A DNA stretch of 64,000 nt from Pseudoalteromonas luteoviolacea (GCF_018100925.1 NZ_JAGJEH010000019.1:1-64000), one strand, 5' to 3'; counted from the stretch's first letter, positions 1 to 9,496 are shown. The notes: generated from the sequence alone by a model not told the origin. A program made the numbers and translations.

Positions 1-3000
1 CATTGACCGTTTCAAGTCTCACATGGTCGTTTCTGACCTCTGTAACTTTGCAATATTCACCTTGTTTCACACCGAGACTAGCGTAATCTCTGTTAAATCG
101 TACCTGCATGTTAGGCTTGTAAAACATTGCCAAGCCTCGTTGTTCCTTGGATAAATTTGCGTTCTCAAGTACTCCAACGTTAACACCATTATGAAGTAGG
201 CCTTCGGCCTTTAAACCTGTACGCAACAAGTCTGTGATTTCGGCTCTGGCTTTATTGCTGGCAGCGACAATCATAAGCTCATGACGCTTTTGGGGAGGTA
301 CCTTCAAGTAATCCTCAACGACTCGCTGATGTCGTTCCTCGCTATTGGGGATTTCATGAATATCCCCTTTTAAATTGTCTAATGCTTTAGCTGCGTACCC
401 AGAAAATGCACTTTGCCATGCCAAGCTATTCGTTTGACTTTTATTAGCCGCATTGACATATAAATTCTTTGATTTCAGTTTATTGTTTAACAGTTGTTGA
501 AACGGCATCCCCTGCCCGACTGACGGATTTTGTTTAATATCACCTGTCAGCAAAATACGCGCGCCAGTTTGGCGGCTCAAGGTTAACAAGTCCGTCATTT
601 CTTTTGTGCTGATCATGCCACTGCCTTTTAATAGCCATAGGTGGCCTGAAAGGTTGGGTTTACGCCTCTTATTATTGAGTGACATAAGCAAAGATTGGAT
701 ATTTTTGGTATCCACACCCAGTTCCTCTTGTAGCTGCTCTGTCATCTGAGTTCTTGGTGATAAACCAGTCACTTTAAGTTCTCGTTTTTGCGCGGCTTCA
801 GTAAATGCTTTAAGCACATCCGTCAGCTGCTCAGAGTCATTCCCCTGGAGAGCCATTACGGTATCTTTGTTCGTCAACAGATGGACCAGAGCGGCCTCTT
901 GTTCATTATTAAAACCATAAGCTTCAGATACAGTATTAATTTGACTTGCACTGCCAATACTGCGTTCACTCCCGATACCCTTTTTAAAGACATCTATCAT
1001 ATATTGTTCACGTCTGAAGGCATCATGTGTTGTAATTACCGTTTCGTGCTTTGCTCCATCACGAGAAAGATTAGATTCAATCAATTCACCAGATTGCAGC
1101 TGGCGAGCGATTTCAGTGTTAAGTTGATCAGGAGGTAACCCTGAGAAAGTAATCGCTGTCTTTAATAATTCTGTTCGTTTAAAAAGAGATTCGTTGTTAT
1201 ATAAATGTGCACAGGCCATCTCTATAGCTCTCTTTGCAGTAAGGCCTGAGTGAATGCTGATGTTAGAATGTGAAGCTTTCTGGCTTCTTTGTGACTCGGT
1301 TAAGGTTCCAACAGGTTGCTCAATTCCAATACTTTGCAATGAAGATGCTTTGCTATCGGTTCGTCTATCAATGGCATCTAAAGCACTTGTCTTGTTATCT
1401 ACAAAAACCGTCACGGACCCAGATGTTGAAGCCAATAAACTATTTAGGGTTTTTTGGGACACTTGATGATCTCTATATGCTTCAAACGTAGTGCTTGCAG
1501 ACTTATGCGTACCTGAAATAACATCATAGTGAGTGCCAGTATAAGCATATGTAAAATGTCTATGAGCAGGTTCATTCAAGTCAAGTAAGTGTTTAGTCGT
1601 GCCACTCTGTATAGTCATCTGCTTTTCGTTGATGTCAACGACGGTAAAAATTTCACCCGAAACAATTTCCTTTTGTCTATCTGTAACTTTTGCTCGAATA
1701 CGCTCACCTTTAGCCACATTTGTTTGCTGTTCGGTATATGTCGATATGCCGGATGATACAAGTGATTCTAGCTCAGAAGAAGACAGGGTTTTTCGAGCAC
1801 CTTGGTATCCTATAACCAGCTCACCCACCGAACGGCTTATTACTGAGTAATAATGGTTTTTTTTTAAACCAAGTGCATTATCGTCATTGTGAAGTTTAAT
1901 CATCATTCCTGGAGCATAACGTAATGGTTCGGACATTTCTTGGGTCGTCAAAGCTGTTCTCGCAAGCAAAGCTATACTGTGTGAATCAGACTGGATGTCT
2001 CCACGCTGTATCAATGACTGCCTGATGAGGTTATTTGCTATTTCACGTTCTTTTTTATTCGGTACCCAGAATATATGCGACAATCGCTCTTCATTGGAAA
2101 GTGCACTGTAGTGTTCAACAGCTGCTTCAAGACGCTTTGATCTTTCACTGAGTTGAGATGCATTGGTGATAGTATTTTTGATAGAGTGGTTGCTTTTAAT
2201 AGTCCCTTTACCACCGGTCAGATCTAGATGACCGATACCGGATTGGAGTAGTTGTTCAAATGGTTTCCCCTGATTGATACCACTAATCTCTTTAGGATCA
2301 CCAGTCAAAATTACACGACTGCCAACCCGCCTGGCCGACTGCATTAGCTGATCGACTTCATTTGAACTGAGTAAATTAGCCTGATCAACGAGCCAAATAT
2401 CCAATTCCATCTTTTGGGTAGCTTGACGTTGTTTTTGACCATATATAAAACCGGACACCGTATGTGCTATGAGTGGTGTGTTTCTATCCAGATTATCTGC
2501 TTGTTTCGCACTTGAGGTTAGCGTTTTAACATTAAACCCATGGCGTTCTGCTGCTTTGTGGATGTGCGTTAGCATAGTAACTTGCTCTTCTCGCCCTGAT
2601 ACTGAAACAGCAGAGAACCTATCAGTTGAAGTAAGCGCGAACAGAGCCTCAGGATGGCTTGGTGGAACAATAGCTGATGAAGCAACTGAACTTTTCGATA
2701 CAATAGGGTGGACGGCATTAATTCCTTCTTTCGCATAGTGATGATACCGCCATTCTTTTACTACTGATTCTCCTGTCGTAAAAGCAGCTGTCCCACCAAG
2801 CTTTTCAGGTAACTGCGCAGGGATAAGATCTTTTGAACCAACTAACCTATCAATGATTTCGTTTATGGTATCTATGTTCACAGTACTTTTTGCATGCTTT
2901 GATACGGCTTTCAGTAGCCTATTTCGAGTAAACACCGCTTCATTAGTGTTGATTTCTTTAATGACGTCTTTGACAGCTTTTTCAAGATCAGTGAAGTGAG

Positions 3001-5773
3001 GTACAGCTGTGGTGCCTTCTACAGTCGGTCGATTCATCGAACCGTACTGATATCCAATCCCTTCTAGTGCGCTGCTCTTTTCCCCCGTTCGCTTTTGAAC
3101 CTGCTTTGCAAGAGATACAGCATCATCTGTGTATATAGTCGCATCGTATTCAGCTCTGGACAATGCAACATATAGAGACCTTTGGTTAACGAGATTTTTT
3201 CTTTTTGAATCAAGTTGTGTTACGACTTTTTTGTAAGTATCCCCTTGTGCTGCATGCACCGTACTTGCGTATTCAAATTCAAAGTGTTTGTATCTATCTT
3301 GATTCACATCGAAACGAATACTACGTCCATCCATGAGCTGTATTTGTACTTTGGTACCATCAATATCAGTGACTTTAGCAATATCGGCATTTTTCAGACC
3401 TGCTTCATCATGTTTATCTCGCCAACGAATAAAATCCCCCTCTGCCAGTGATATATCGAGCGATGAATAGACAACCACGCTAAATTGCTCGCGCCCCCCT
3501 TGAGTATCTGGATCCCACTCGATGGTCCGCTTGCCATTACTGAGTATCAGGCGCTTCTTGTCCTGACTTAGTTTGGTTACTCGATAGTACTCATTTGCCT
3601 TGACCCCAATGTCAGAACGGTCCTTGAGAAACCGAACAACCTGCCCTGCTTGGTACATCAGCCTATCGGCTTTTTCTTCTGGTTTCATCTGTGAATTGAT
3701 AAGCAAAGAAGTCTCAAGTTTATCCGGCCCAATTAAATTGGCTGCTTGTAGTTTCTTCCGGATCAATTCATTGGCACTCCGGCGTGTTTCATTATCCGGG
3801 ATAAGTAGCTTCACATAGTGTGTCAAGGCATGGTCCGTACTTCCGCTTCGATTAACCCCTTCTTGAACTAAAGAAACATAGTGTTCTATGATACGCTGAG
3901 TTCTCTCTTTACTGCTCTTAACGCTCACTAGGCCAGTATCGCTAGATGAAGAACGGCCCAAAGATGATAAAGAGGCTGAAATATCACCATTGATAGCGTG
4001 TAGTACAGCATTTTTGAGATCTGGATTTTTTTGCCGTTGTACGTTAGACATTGTTTGCAAAGCAACACCTTCTTTTTGTGCTTGTTCGAAGGGTTTACCC
4101 TGCTCTACCGCCGACAGTTGATCTTTATCACCGACTAGAAGCAGTCGAGCATTCGTTTTCCGACTGAAGCCAAGTAGGTTATTAAGCTGACGACTGTTTG
4201 ACATGGACGTTTCATCAATGACCCAAAGATCACCTGTCAAATCGGGTAATTCAGGTGCTTTTGACAACATTTCCAATAGAGATTCAATCGTGTTGGACTT
4301 TATATTTGCAGCTTGCTGAAGCTGTTGAGCCGCTTTGCCCGTCGGGGCATACCCTTTAACTGCATACCCTCTGTGTTCAGCGATTTCCCTGATTGAATTT
4401 AAAGCCGTCGATTTACCCACCCCTGCGTATCCTTGGATAGCAATCACCCTATCTTTAAGCCTGAGCGCTTTATAGATAGTATCAATTTGCTCTTGCTGAA
4501 GTTGCTTATCTGGCTTTGCTTCATTGTGACGCTCAATACCTTCTTTGATATCTGCCTTTCGTGCAATAGGCCCAAGCTCCCCCATACCAAAGGTCATAAG
4601 CTGTAAATTATGCTGTTCGAGGTCAATAGCTTCTCTAGTGGTATAAGCAACCTGGTTTTTGCTAGTTAGAGTATTTAACTGTGCAACTGACAGCTCCTTT
4701 TTATGTACCAGGCTATCAATAGCTTGCTCTGTTTCTTTTAAAGAGCATCGACCGTGGCCAAATTTAAATGCCTCATCAATGAGCTGCTGCCTTGAGAATA
4801 CAGCTTCATTGAAAGACAAATTTCGATAAGCAAATCGAACAATCTTTTCAGCGTTGAATAAAGTCGTAGGTTCAATTATTCGCGTATTTTCTGTTGCTCG
4901 TATCCGTAGAGTTTGGTGATCAAAGCCAATATCATTTGCCTCATTATCCCATTGCTCGATCACGTGTTCAGTAGCAACATCTTTTTTTGAACTTCGCGTT
5001 TTCAAGGCTGCTTCTGCCATCTCCTTACCTCCACCCAAACCTTTTTCATCAGCATACGCTTTAATTTGTTTACGACGCTTTGAAAAATGATCCAGTGTGG
5101 ATTGGTCAATGCCTTCAATCTCGAATGTGCCTTTATGTCTGTCCCAGTCAATGTTATAACCCAGTTTCTGAACCATATTTGCCAATTCAGAACGATATAT
5201 CTGACCGAGTAGCATTTTGTTAGTGAACAAGGGTTTTGATTCAATTGAGCGCCACTTTTGCGCATCATCCTCTGTTGTATTAGTAATCACCGAGTGAGTG
5301 TGTAATTGAGGGTCTAATGCGCGACTTGTTGTATGCGTGAACAGTGCAGCTACAAGACGTTTAGTTGAGATTAGTTTAGTTTGTTCTTGCTGCGTTATAC
5401 GACTCACAAGGAATTCTTTCTCTGCAAAATCCAAGGTTGCTTTTACTGAGTCAAAATGTGCCGCAAGTAGACGCTCATCATTACCTATAAGTGCCATCAA
5501 GGAAACAGATTTGGGTGCTGAGAAAGTGAAATCCCAACCAGGCACTCTATCTCCTGATGGCCTGGCTAGAGACTGTCCATTCGGTAAATTACCAGCAAGA
5601 ATGGACTCAAAATCACCTCGCTCAACCGGCCCATGTAAGCCAAGTGATTCAGCTCCTTGTCCATGCCATTCGCTGCTGATGTCTACCCCGCTTTCACCTT
5701 TTGTGTAATAGTCGGCTTTGTCATAATACTTGCCCGCTTCAGAAGCGCTGGAGAGTTTTTTAACGCTTAACAT
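1..5773 (-). CDS. traI: MobF conjugative relaxase/helicase TraI (3' end outside window)
   Basis: Nicks oriT and unwinds the transferred strand. The frame is open from the ATG at 5773 to the window edge: 1924 codons and no stop. The N-terminus shows MobF marks: tyrosine pairs Y16-Y17 and Y22-Y23 and the metal-binding PQLHTHS (H158, H160). A RecD-like SF1 helicase follows, with Walker A GYAGVGKST (K454), DETSM near 520, VGDKDQLSAVEQGKPFEQ near 550 and HAAQGD/LYVALSRAE further on. Two more copies of the helicase-like module follow, each lacking Walker A: ILTGDPKEISGINQGKPFEQ near 1157 with DQAN in the DEXX position, and ILLTGDIKQNPSVGQGMPFQ near 1740. The start ATG overlaps the traD stop by one base (TAATG), so the two are probably translationally coupled. 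Already longer than F TraI (1756 aa). The relaxase identity is firm; the role of the extra modules is unknown. Confidence 0.95.
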   Translation of the reverse strand, partial: MLSVKKLSSASEAGKYYDKADYYTKGESGVDISSEWHGQGAESLGLHGPVERGDFESILAGNLPNGQSLARPSGDRVPGWDFTFSAPKSVSLMALIGNDERLLAAHFDSVKATLDFAEKEFLVSRITQQEQTKLISTKRLVAALFTHTTSRALDPQLHTHSVITNTTEDDAQKWRSIESKPLFTNKMLLGQIYRSELANMVQKLGYNIDWDRHKGTFEIEGIDQSTLDHFSKRRKQIKAYADEKGLGGGKEMAEAALKTRSSKKDVATEHVIEQWDNEANDIGFDHQTLRIRATENTRIIEPTTLFNAEKIVRFAYRNLSFNEAVFSRQQLIDEAFKFGHGRCSLKETEQAIDSLVHKKELSVAQLNTLTSKNQVAYTTREAIDLEQHNLQLMTFGMGELGPIARKADIKEGIERHNEAKPDKQLQQEQIDTIYKALRLKDRVIAIQGYAGVGKSTALNSIREIAEHRGYAVKGYAPTGKAAQQLQQAANIKSNTIESLLEMLSKAPELPDLTGDLWVIDETSMSNSRQLNNLLGFSRKTNARLLLVGDKDQLSAVEQGKPFEQAQKEGVALQTMSNVQRQKNPDLKNAVLHAINGDISASLSSLGRSSSSDTGLVSVKSSKERTQRIIEHYVSLVQEGVNRSGSTDHALTHYVKLLIPDNETRRSANELIRKKLQAANLIGPDKLETSLLINSQMKPEEKADRLMYQAGQVVRFLKDRSDIGVKANEYYRVTKLSQDKKRLILSNGKRTIEWDPDTQGGREQFSVVVYSSLDISLAEGDFIRWRDKHDEAGLKNADIAKVTDIDGTKVQIQLMDGRSIRFDVNQDRYKHFEFEYASTVHAAQGDTYKKVVTQLDSKRKNLVNQRSLYVALSRAEYDATIYTDDAVSLAKQVQKRTGEKSSALEGIGYQYGSMNRPTVEGTTAVPHFTDLEKAVKDVIKEINTNEAVFTRNRLLKAVSKHAKSTVNIDTINEIIDRLVGSKDLIPAQLPEKLGGTAAFTTGESVVKEWRYHHYAKEGINAVHPIVSKSSVASSAIVPPSHPEALFALTSTDRFSAVSVSGREEQVTMLTHIHKAAERHGFNVKTLTSSAKQADNLDRNTPLIAHTVSGFIYGQKQRQATQKMELDIWLVDQANLLSSNEVDQLMQSARRVGSRVILTGDPKEISGINQGKPFEQLLQSGIGHLDLTGGKGTIKSNHSIKNTITNASQLSERSKRLEAAVEHYSALSNEERLSHIFWVPNKKEREIANNLIRQSLIQRGDIQSDSHSIALLARTALTTQEMSEPLRYAPGMMIKLHNDDNALGLKKNHYYSVISRSVGELVIGYQGARKTLSSSELESLVSSGISTYTEQQTNVAKGERIRAKVTDRQKEIVSGEIFTVVDINEKQMTIQSGTTKHLLDLNEPAHRHFTYAYTGTHYDVISGTHKSASTTFEAYRDHQVSQKTLNSLLASTSGSVTVFVDNKTSALDAIDRRTDSKASSLQSIGIEQPVGTLTESQRSQKASHSNISIHSGLTAKRAIEMACAHLYNNESLFKRTELLKTAITFSGLPPDQLNTEIARQLQSGELIESNLSRDGAKHETVITTHDAFRREQYMIDVFKKGIGSERSIGSASQINTVSEAYGFNNEQEAALVHLLTNKDTVMALQGNDSEQLTDVLKAFTEAAQKRELKVTGLSPRTQMTEQLQEELGVDTKNIQSLLMSLNNKRRKPNLSGHLWLLKGSGMISTKEMTDLLTLSRQTGARILLTGDIKQNPSVGQGMPFQQLLNNKLKSKNLYVNAANKSQTNSLAWQSAFSGYAAKALDNLKGDIHEIPNSEERHQRVVEDYLKVPPQKRHELMIVAASNKARAEITDLLRTGLKAEGLLHNGVNVGVLENANLSKEQRGLAMFYKPNMQVRFNRDYASLGVKQGEYCKVTEVRNDHVRLETVN

Positions 5774-7881
5774 TATTCCATCTCCATGTCATCGCCGAGA
5801 TCAGCTTCATATTGTATCGGTGCTCTATCCCCTGCACTTCCACCGCTTGTTTTTGACGTGTTACCCCGCAGAAATCCGGACGCTCTGTTAGAGGATGAAT
5901 CACCGGACGAACTCGTTGTATCCTCATTAGTTGAGGTTTGCTGCTCTGATTTAGAAGAGGTCGATGATGCAGGCTTTAGTTTTACATCTGTGTTTACGAG
6001 CCAGACTTCTTTTGGTGCAGGTATGTTAGTTTCGCTGCCCGACTTCTCAAAACTGCCAAAGCCAAGATAGTCTTCTTCGATGTCTTGTTTAACACTTTCA
6101 TTTTCCGAATCACCAAAGGAAACTGGATCCCTTTTTTCGAAGGACGTTTCAGCGCTCACATATCCTGGCTGGACTGTATCGAAATGTTGGTAATCATCAA
6201 CAAACCGACCTACAGGAAACCCACGACCGAGCTTTATATAACCCTGAAGATCAGGAAGGTTCTGAAGTTCAGTCGCCAGCACTATCGAGCGTTCTTTTTT
6301 TTGCTTTCCAAGATTTACCCCATCTCGAATTTCATTCACACCATATGAAATCCCTTCTGTCGTTTCGACGGTTTCTGCTCGGCCCAACTGCTTAGCTCCC
6401 CAATCAGCAAACGTTGGATCATTACACCGAAAAATCACAGAAGTAGAACAGCTTCCGCATAGGGCGTCTGCCCCATTCTTTCCGTAAATATCTACGAGCT
6501 GTGGATAGTTCTGAAAGCCGAGAATAAAACACCCCCCATACTTTCTGCTCTCTGCTGGTGTTGTTTGTACTGATGGTAACTTGTTGAGTGTTGGCAACTC
6601 ATCAATGACTGTCCAGATCCGTCTGCTCAAGTCAGGTTCCAACGCTAAAATTGAGCTCGTAGCCAAGTCTAACCATGTGGTAATTAACGGTTTGATGGTA
6701 TCGTGGATTGCTTTATTGGATGTGATAAATATCCAGCTGTCTGTCGACTCGTCTTGAACCCATTGCTTTATGGAAAAACGAGCAGCCTCACAGCCTGGGA
6801 CGTACTTCAGCGCTCTCACGTAGGAAGCTACGACTCCCCTGACACTGATTGCCATTTTTTCGCCGCCTTTTGCGACAATTGCTTGTGCATCCGTACCAGC
6901 GCATAGTTCAACCAATTCGTCCAACGTTGAGTGTAATATCATATCAAGAAGATGGTCGATAGAGGGCGTCTTGCTCTTAGATTCTTTGAAGGCGAGGGAC
7001 GCAAAAATTATTCGAGCAGCATTACCCCAAAATGGATCATTCGATTTTACATCAGGTATAAAAGAGTTTGCCAGATGAAAGAACTCATGCTCCTGTTTGC
7101 ACTCTTCGAAAATACTCCAGTTTGCACTTCGCTGGTCCAGTGGGTTCAAAATGACATCCACTTTTGGGCGATAGAAATTTTTAACAAAATCACCGGAGCG
7201 ATCATAAATAATAACGCGCATGTTGTGAGTGCGAAGAATACTAAAAATTTGCCTTAGCAAGTTGGATTTTCCTGTACCAGGGTCGCCAGCAAGCAACATG
7301 TGAGCGGGTTCAAAAGACTGGGGTAAAGTGATACCACAAATATTCAAGATACCTGCGCTTTCCTTGTTTGTTTTCAGATATGAATGGATGATTTTATTTA
7401 GTTCTTTTGTTGGTACCATACTGCCACCTCGCACATGCTGATCTTCTTTATGACCATGGCCAGTGGCATAGATAAACTTTATAAACAAAATCAATGCAAC
7501 AACCCAGCAAACGGCAGCATAGACGCTCCCTTGCTCAGCAATTGACTGAATGTTATGTATTTGCCGACTGACTTCACGGTTATTGATCACATTCCCAGCT
7601 GTGGTTTGAACACGTTTTCCTGACGGAAGGTGAAATGATAATTGTGTGTCTCCAGCGCTGTATAGCTCAGCATGAAACCAGGCTTGAGAATACTCGACTG
7701 CAAGCGTTCTTTGTGCCGGTGTTGTCATTACATATAGAATGGCTAGATAACATAAAAATGCGATCATCAAACTTGCCCACGTAAATTGCTTGATCACCTG
7801 TCCAATCATTCTTAGATAGTGAATCGTTGTCTGACCACCCCGAATAAAATTTCCCATTTTATTGTTGGTAAATAGGCTCAT
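5773..7881 (-). CDS. traD: Type IV coupling protein TraD/TrwB-like ATPase
   Basis: Inner-membrane ATPase that links the relaxosome to the secretion channel. It is 702 aa, with two N-terminal membrane segments (about 34-54 and 118-138) separated by a periplasmic loop, Walker A LLAGDPGTGKSN (198-208) and Walker B WTVIDELPTL near 420. The last ~150 residues are low-complexity, Ser/Thr-rich and acidic (ending LGDDMEME), like the tail of F TraD that contacts the relaxosome. Both ends overlap neighbours by one base (TAATG): its start with the small relaxosome gene and its stop with traI. The gene order (small DNA-binding protein, coupling protein, relaxase) matches R388 trwA-trwB-trwC. Confidence 0.95.
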   Translation of the reverse strand: MSLFTNNKMGNFIRGGQTTIHYLRMIGQVIKQFTWASLMIAFLCYLAILYVMTTPAQRTLAVEYSQAWFHAELYSAGDTQLSFHLPSGKRVQTTAGNVINNREVSRQIHNIQSIAEQGSVYAAVCWVVALILFIKFIYATGHGHKEDQHVRGGSMVPTKELNKIIHSYLKTNKESAGILNICGITLPQSFEPAHMLLAGDPGTGKSNLLRQIFSILRTHNMRVIIYDRSGDFVKNFYRPKVDVILNPLDQRSANWSIFEECKQEHEFFHLANSFIPDVKSNDPFWGNAARIIFASLAFKESKSKTPSIDHLLDMILHSTLDELVELCAGTDAQAIVAKGGEKMAISVRGVVASYVRALKYVPGCEAARFSIKQWVQDESTDSWIFITSNKAIHDTIKPLITTWLDLATSSILALEPDLSRRIWTVIDELPTLNKLPSVQTTPAESRKYGGCFILGFQNYPQLVDIYGKNGADALCGSCSTSVIFRCNDPTFADWGAKQLGRAETVETTEGISYGVNEIRDGVNLGKQKKERSIVLATELQNLPDLQGYIKLGRGFPVGRFVDDYQHFDTVQPGYVSAETSFEKRDPVSFGDSENESVKQDIEEDYLGFGSFEKSGSETNIPAPKEVWLVNTDVKLKPASSTSSKSEQQTSTNEDTTSSSGDSSSNRASGFLRGNTSKTSGGSAGDRAPIQYEADLGDDMEME

Positions 7882-8177
7882 TAATCTATCTCCAGTTGTT
7901 TGAGTAATGCGGTGTATTCTTGCTCTGCATTTTGTAAAACATCATCGCCAGCTAGCTCTCCAAGCTGATTTGTGATTGCTAAAATTTGTACGCTTAAACG
8001 TGCCAAAAGTTGCAGTCTTGCGTTTGTAGAAGTACTTTGATTTTCTTTGAGCACTTGAATGCCCAGCTCGATTAGGAATACACAAGTGTCTGTTTTTGAT
8101 TTACCAGTGTTTTTCATGATGATTTCTATCTCATCATGAAGAATTTGCGGGCACCTGAATCCAAGTGGCTTAGACAT
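7881..8177 (-). CDS. Small relaxosome accessory protein (TrwA/TraY-position, ribbon-helix-helix type)
   Basis: A 98-aa protein beginning MSKPLGFRCPQI. This ATG at 8177 has GGAGAG at the right distance, so it is preferred over an upstream in-frame codon at 8204. The N-terminal half (LGFRCP..LHDEIEIIMKNTGKSKTDTC) looks like a ribbon-helix-helix DNA-binding fold; the C-terminal half is helical (LQLLARLSVQILAITNQLGE). First gene after the probable oriT and the perfect 39-bp double operator at 8211-8249, it has the place of TrwA in R388: oriT binding and autoregulation. Function is inferred mainly from position; sequence similarity to TrwA is weak. Confidence 0.7.
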   Translation of the reverse strand: MSKPLGFRCPQILHDEIEIIMKNTGKSKTDTCVFLIELGIQVLKENQSTSTNARLQLLARLSVQILAITNQLGELAGDDVLQNAEQEYTALLKQLEID

Positions 8178-8210
8178 ATCTAACTCTCCGTATAAATAAC
8201 ACACAACAAA

Positions 8211-8249
8211 TGTATATAAACATACATTAAAAATGTATGTTTATATACA
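8211..8249. promoter_or_regulatory. Double TGTAT-N6-ATACA operator in perfect 18-bp inverted repeat
   Basis: Bases 8211-8228 are the exact reverse complement of 8232-8249, separated by AAA. Each arm itself contains a TGTAT-N6-ATACA palindrome (8211-8226 and 8234-8249). It lies just upstream of the relaxosome operon start at 8177, where a bound repressor would block transcription of the mobilisation genes. Confidence 0.8.
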
Positions 8250-8269
8250 CAGCATGTGCAAAAAACAAC

Positions 8270-8480
8270 TAGCACTACCTGTTTAACGCCGAACTACATA
8301 TTTTTTAAGACTTGATATGTGATTTTTAGAATACTGTTTGACAGTACGGTTAAGTGGCGTTTAACACCATAAGCCTTGCATAGCAAGGCTTTGAATAAGC
8401 ATTGTCAAATGCGTCAGGTGTGACGCTTTTCACGCTAAGGCGCCAGCAAAGGTACAGTTTGATTGTTATTTCACCGGGGT
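8270..8480 (+). other. Candidate origin of transfer (oriT) with nic-proximal hairpin
   Basis: No gene lies at 8205-8540. The stretch holds a perfect 9-bp hairpin (8371-8379 AAGCCTTGC, loop ATA, 8383-8391), then GAATAAGCATTGTCAAATG, then a second hairpin GCGTCA-GGTG-TGACGC (8411-8426). MobF origins (F, R388) carry a hairpin 7-9 nt before the nicked strand's nic, and R388 nic lies in TATTGTCTATAG, which CATTGTCAAA resembles. A near-perfect inverted repeat (GTTTAACGCC near 8281, GGCGTTTAAC near 8356) and ACTGT-TTG-ACAGT (8332-8344) add structure. Position beside the relaxase operon is the main support; the exact nic is unknown. Confidence 0.55.
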
Positions 8481-8496
8481 TTTACTTTGACATTAG

Positions 8497-8512
8497 TGTA
8501 TAAATTCATACA
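8497..8512. promoter_or_regulatory. TGTAT-N6-ATACA operator
   Basis: Perfect copy (TGTATAAATTCATACA) just after a TTGACA at about 8487, in the promoter of the plus-strand gene at 8553. Member of the dispersed family described in the findings. Confidence 0.7.
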
Positions 8513-8552
8513 TCATTACTGTTGATACTTTATAGATATAATGGAGATTAGA

Positions 8553-8855
8553 ATGAGCATTTTTAAGAAGCGACTAAAGAAGGACTATAAGGTCCAATTT
8601 AACACCACAGGAGATAAAAGAGAGAGGCTTGAAAAAGTCACTAAAAAATTGAAAGAACTGGCGCCGGAATATGATTTTGATATGAGTGGATTACTTGAAA
8701 GGGACTTTGAAGGACATCTGAGAACGGCAGAGAAAGAGATTGAGAAGATGGAGGCTGAAAGGGAAGCTGAAAAGGCAAAGTTGGCTGAACAGCCCTCACC
8801 AGGGGCCGTTTCAGGCATTATTGATAGTGTTGTCGATACAGCAGCAGAGAGTTAG
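8553..8855 (+). CDS. Small charged helical protein divergent from the relaxase operon
   Basis: A 100-aa protein starting MSIFKKRLKKDYKV at the second in-frame ATG, the first being at 8541. The N-terminal ~50 residues are basic and could bind DNA; residues ~50-85 are a highly charged heptad-like helix (EKEIEKMEAEREAEKAKL), probably coiled coil. It is the only plus-strand gene next to oriT and would be first into the recipient. It occupies the place of stbA in R388, but I see no recognisable similarity. An operator overlaps its promoter. Function unknown. Confidence 0.6.
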   Translation: MSIFKKRLKKDYKVQFNTTGDKRERLEKVTKKLKELAPEYDFDMSGLLERDFEGHLRTAEKEIEKMEAEREAEKAKLAEQPSPGAVSGIIDSVVDTAAES

Positions 8856-8894
8856 TAAAAATGAGTTCTGGCCCGCATCATTTGCGGGCTAGGA

Positions 8895-9143
8895 TTAGTG
8901 CTTTCGGGTTGTATGATTAATCAGATGGTTTCTGACAAGGTAGCTTTTTTGAATGGCTGTATGCAGGTTTTCTTCAAAGTGTTCTACGAATTCGTCGGGG
9001 TAAATTATCTGATCTCTTGATTGACCAGCGATGAGATAACCACTGACCTTGGTTTGTCCTACGTAGTGTGTTATTTCTTTGATTTCGACTTGTTCACCGA
9101 TGTTGACCGTTCTAAACGGCTTCTTGCATGTAGCATAGATCAT
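8895..9143 (-). CDS. Hypothetical protein, 82 aa, last gene of leading operon
   Basis: Product MIYATCKKPFRTVNIG... I do not recognise it. The N-terminus (FRTVNIGEQVEIKEITHYVGQTKVSGYLI) suggests a small beta-barrel. Translation starts from GGAGAAATGATATG, where GGAGA is the 3' strand of leader hairpin L9 (9150-9169). It is third in an operon with the 50-aa and 104-aa genes from the promoter at 9723-9751. Confidence 0.6.
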   Translation of the reverse strand: MIYATCKKPFRTVNIGEQVEIKEITHYVGQTKVSGYLIAGQSRDQIIYPDEFVEHFEENLHTAIQKSYLVRNHLINHTTRKH

Positions 9144-9149
9144 ATCATT

Positions 9150-9169
9150 TCTCCACGTATGGCCGGAGA
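9150..9169 (-). promoter_or_regulatory. Leader hairpin L9 (UCUCC...GGAGA variant)
   Basis: On the minus strand TCTCC (9169-9165) pairs with GGAGA (9154-9150) around GGCCATACGT, nearly the loop of L2. The variable column is U-A here, C-G in most copies and A-U in L6 and L8. The GGAGA strand is the ribosome-binding site of the 82-aa gene. It lies inside the operon with no promoter of its own. Confidence 0.7.
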
Positions 9170-9181
9170 TGGCCTTTTGTC

Positions 9182-9496
9182 TTATTTCCAGTAGATTTGA
9201 ACGTCTTCCAGCGATGCGTTCTGTTCTGTAATTTTCTGAGCAATGTATGTTGTTATTGTTATTGATGATGCATCATGAAGTGCTTCAACATGACCCGTTT
9301 TAAACCTGCCGTATATAGTGAAAAAAAGTCCCCTTTTATCGATAGGGGCTTCCTCGCTGTCAAAGATGGGTTCGAAGTGCTCTCCGTCGTTTAGTCTGAA
9401 TGTCATTACGCCGTTTACCTCAAGGTTTGAGTATAAAGAGTAATCCGGCGTGTGGCCTTCTGAATAGCAATTGAGCGGTAATTCCAGATAGTTCAT
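9182..9496 (-). CDS. Hypothetical protein, 104 aa
   Basis: Product MNYLELPLNCYSEGHTPD..., acidic, mixed alpha/beta; not recognised. Its ATG overlaps the stop of the upstream 50-aa gene (ATGA), and GGGGG precedes it. The middle (GLFFTIYGRFKTGHVEALHD) might be a small beta-sheet domain. Second gene of the leading operon closest to oriT, so among the first genes to enter a recipient; that position is typical of anti-defence or SOS-inhibitor proteins, but there is no sequence evidence for either. Confidence 0.65.
   Translation of the reverse strand: MNYLELPLNCYSEGHTPDYSLYSNLEVNGVMTFRLNDGEHFEPIFDSEEAPIDKRGLFFTIYGRFKTGHVEALHDASSITITTYIAQKITEQNASLEDVQIYWK

Noticed and set aside
5786..6348. Plus-strand ORFs opposite traD
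   Set aside because: Shadows of the traD reading frame with no RBS or recognisable product.
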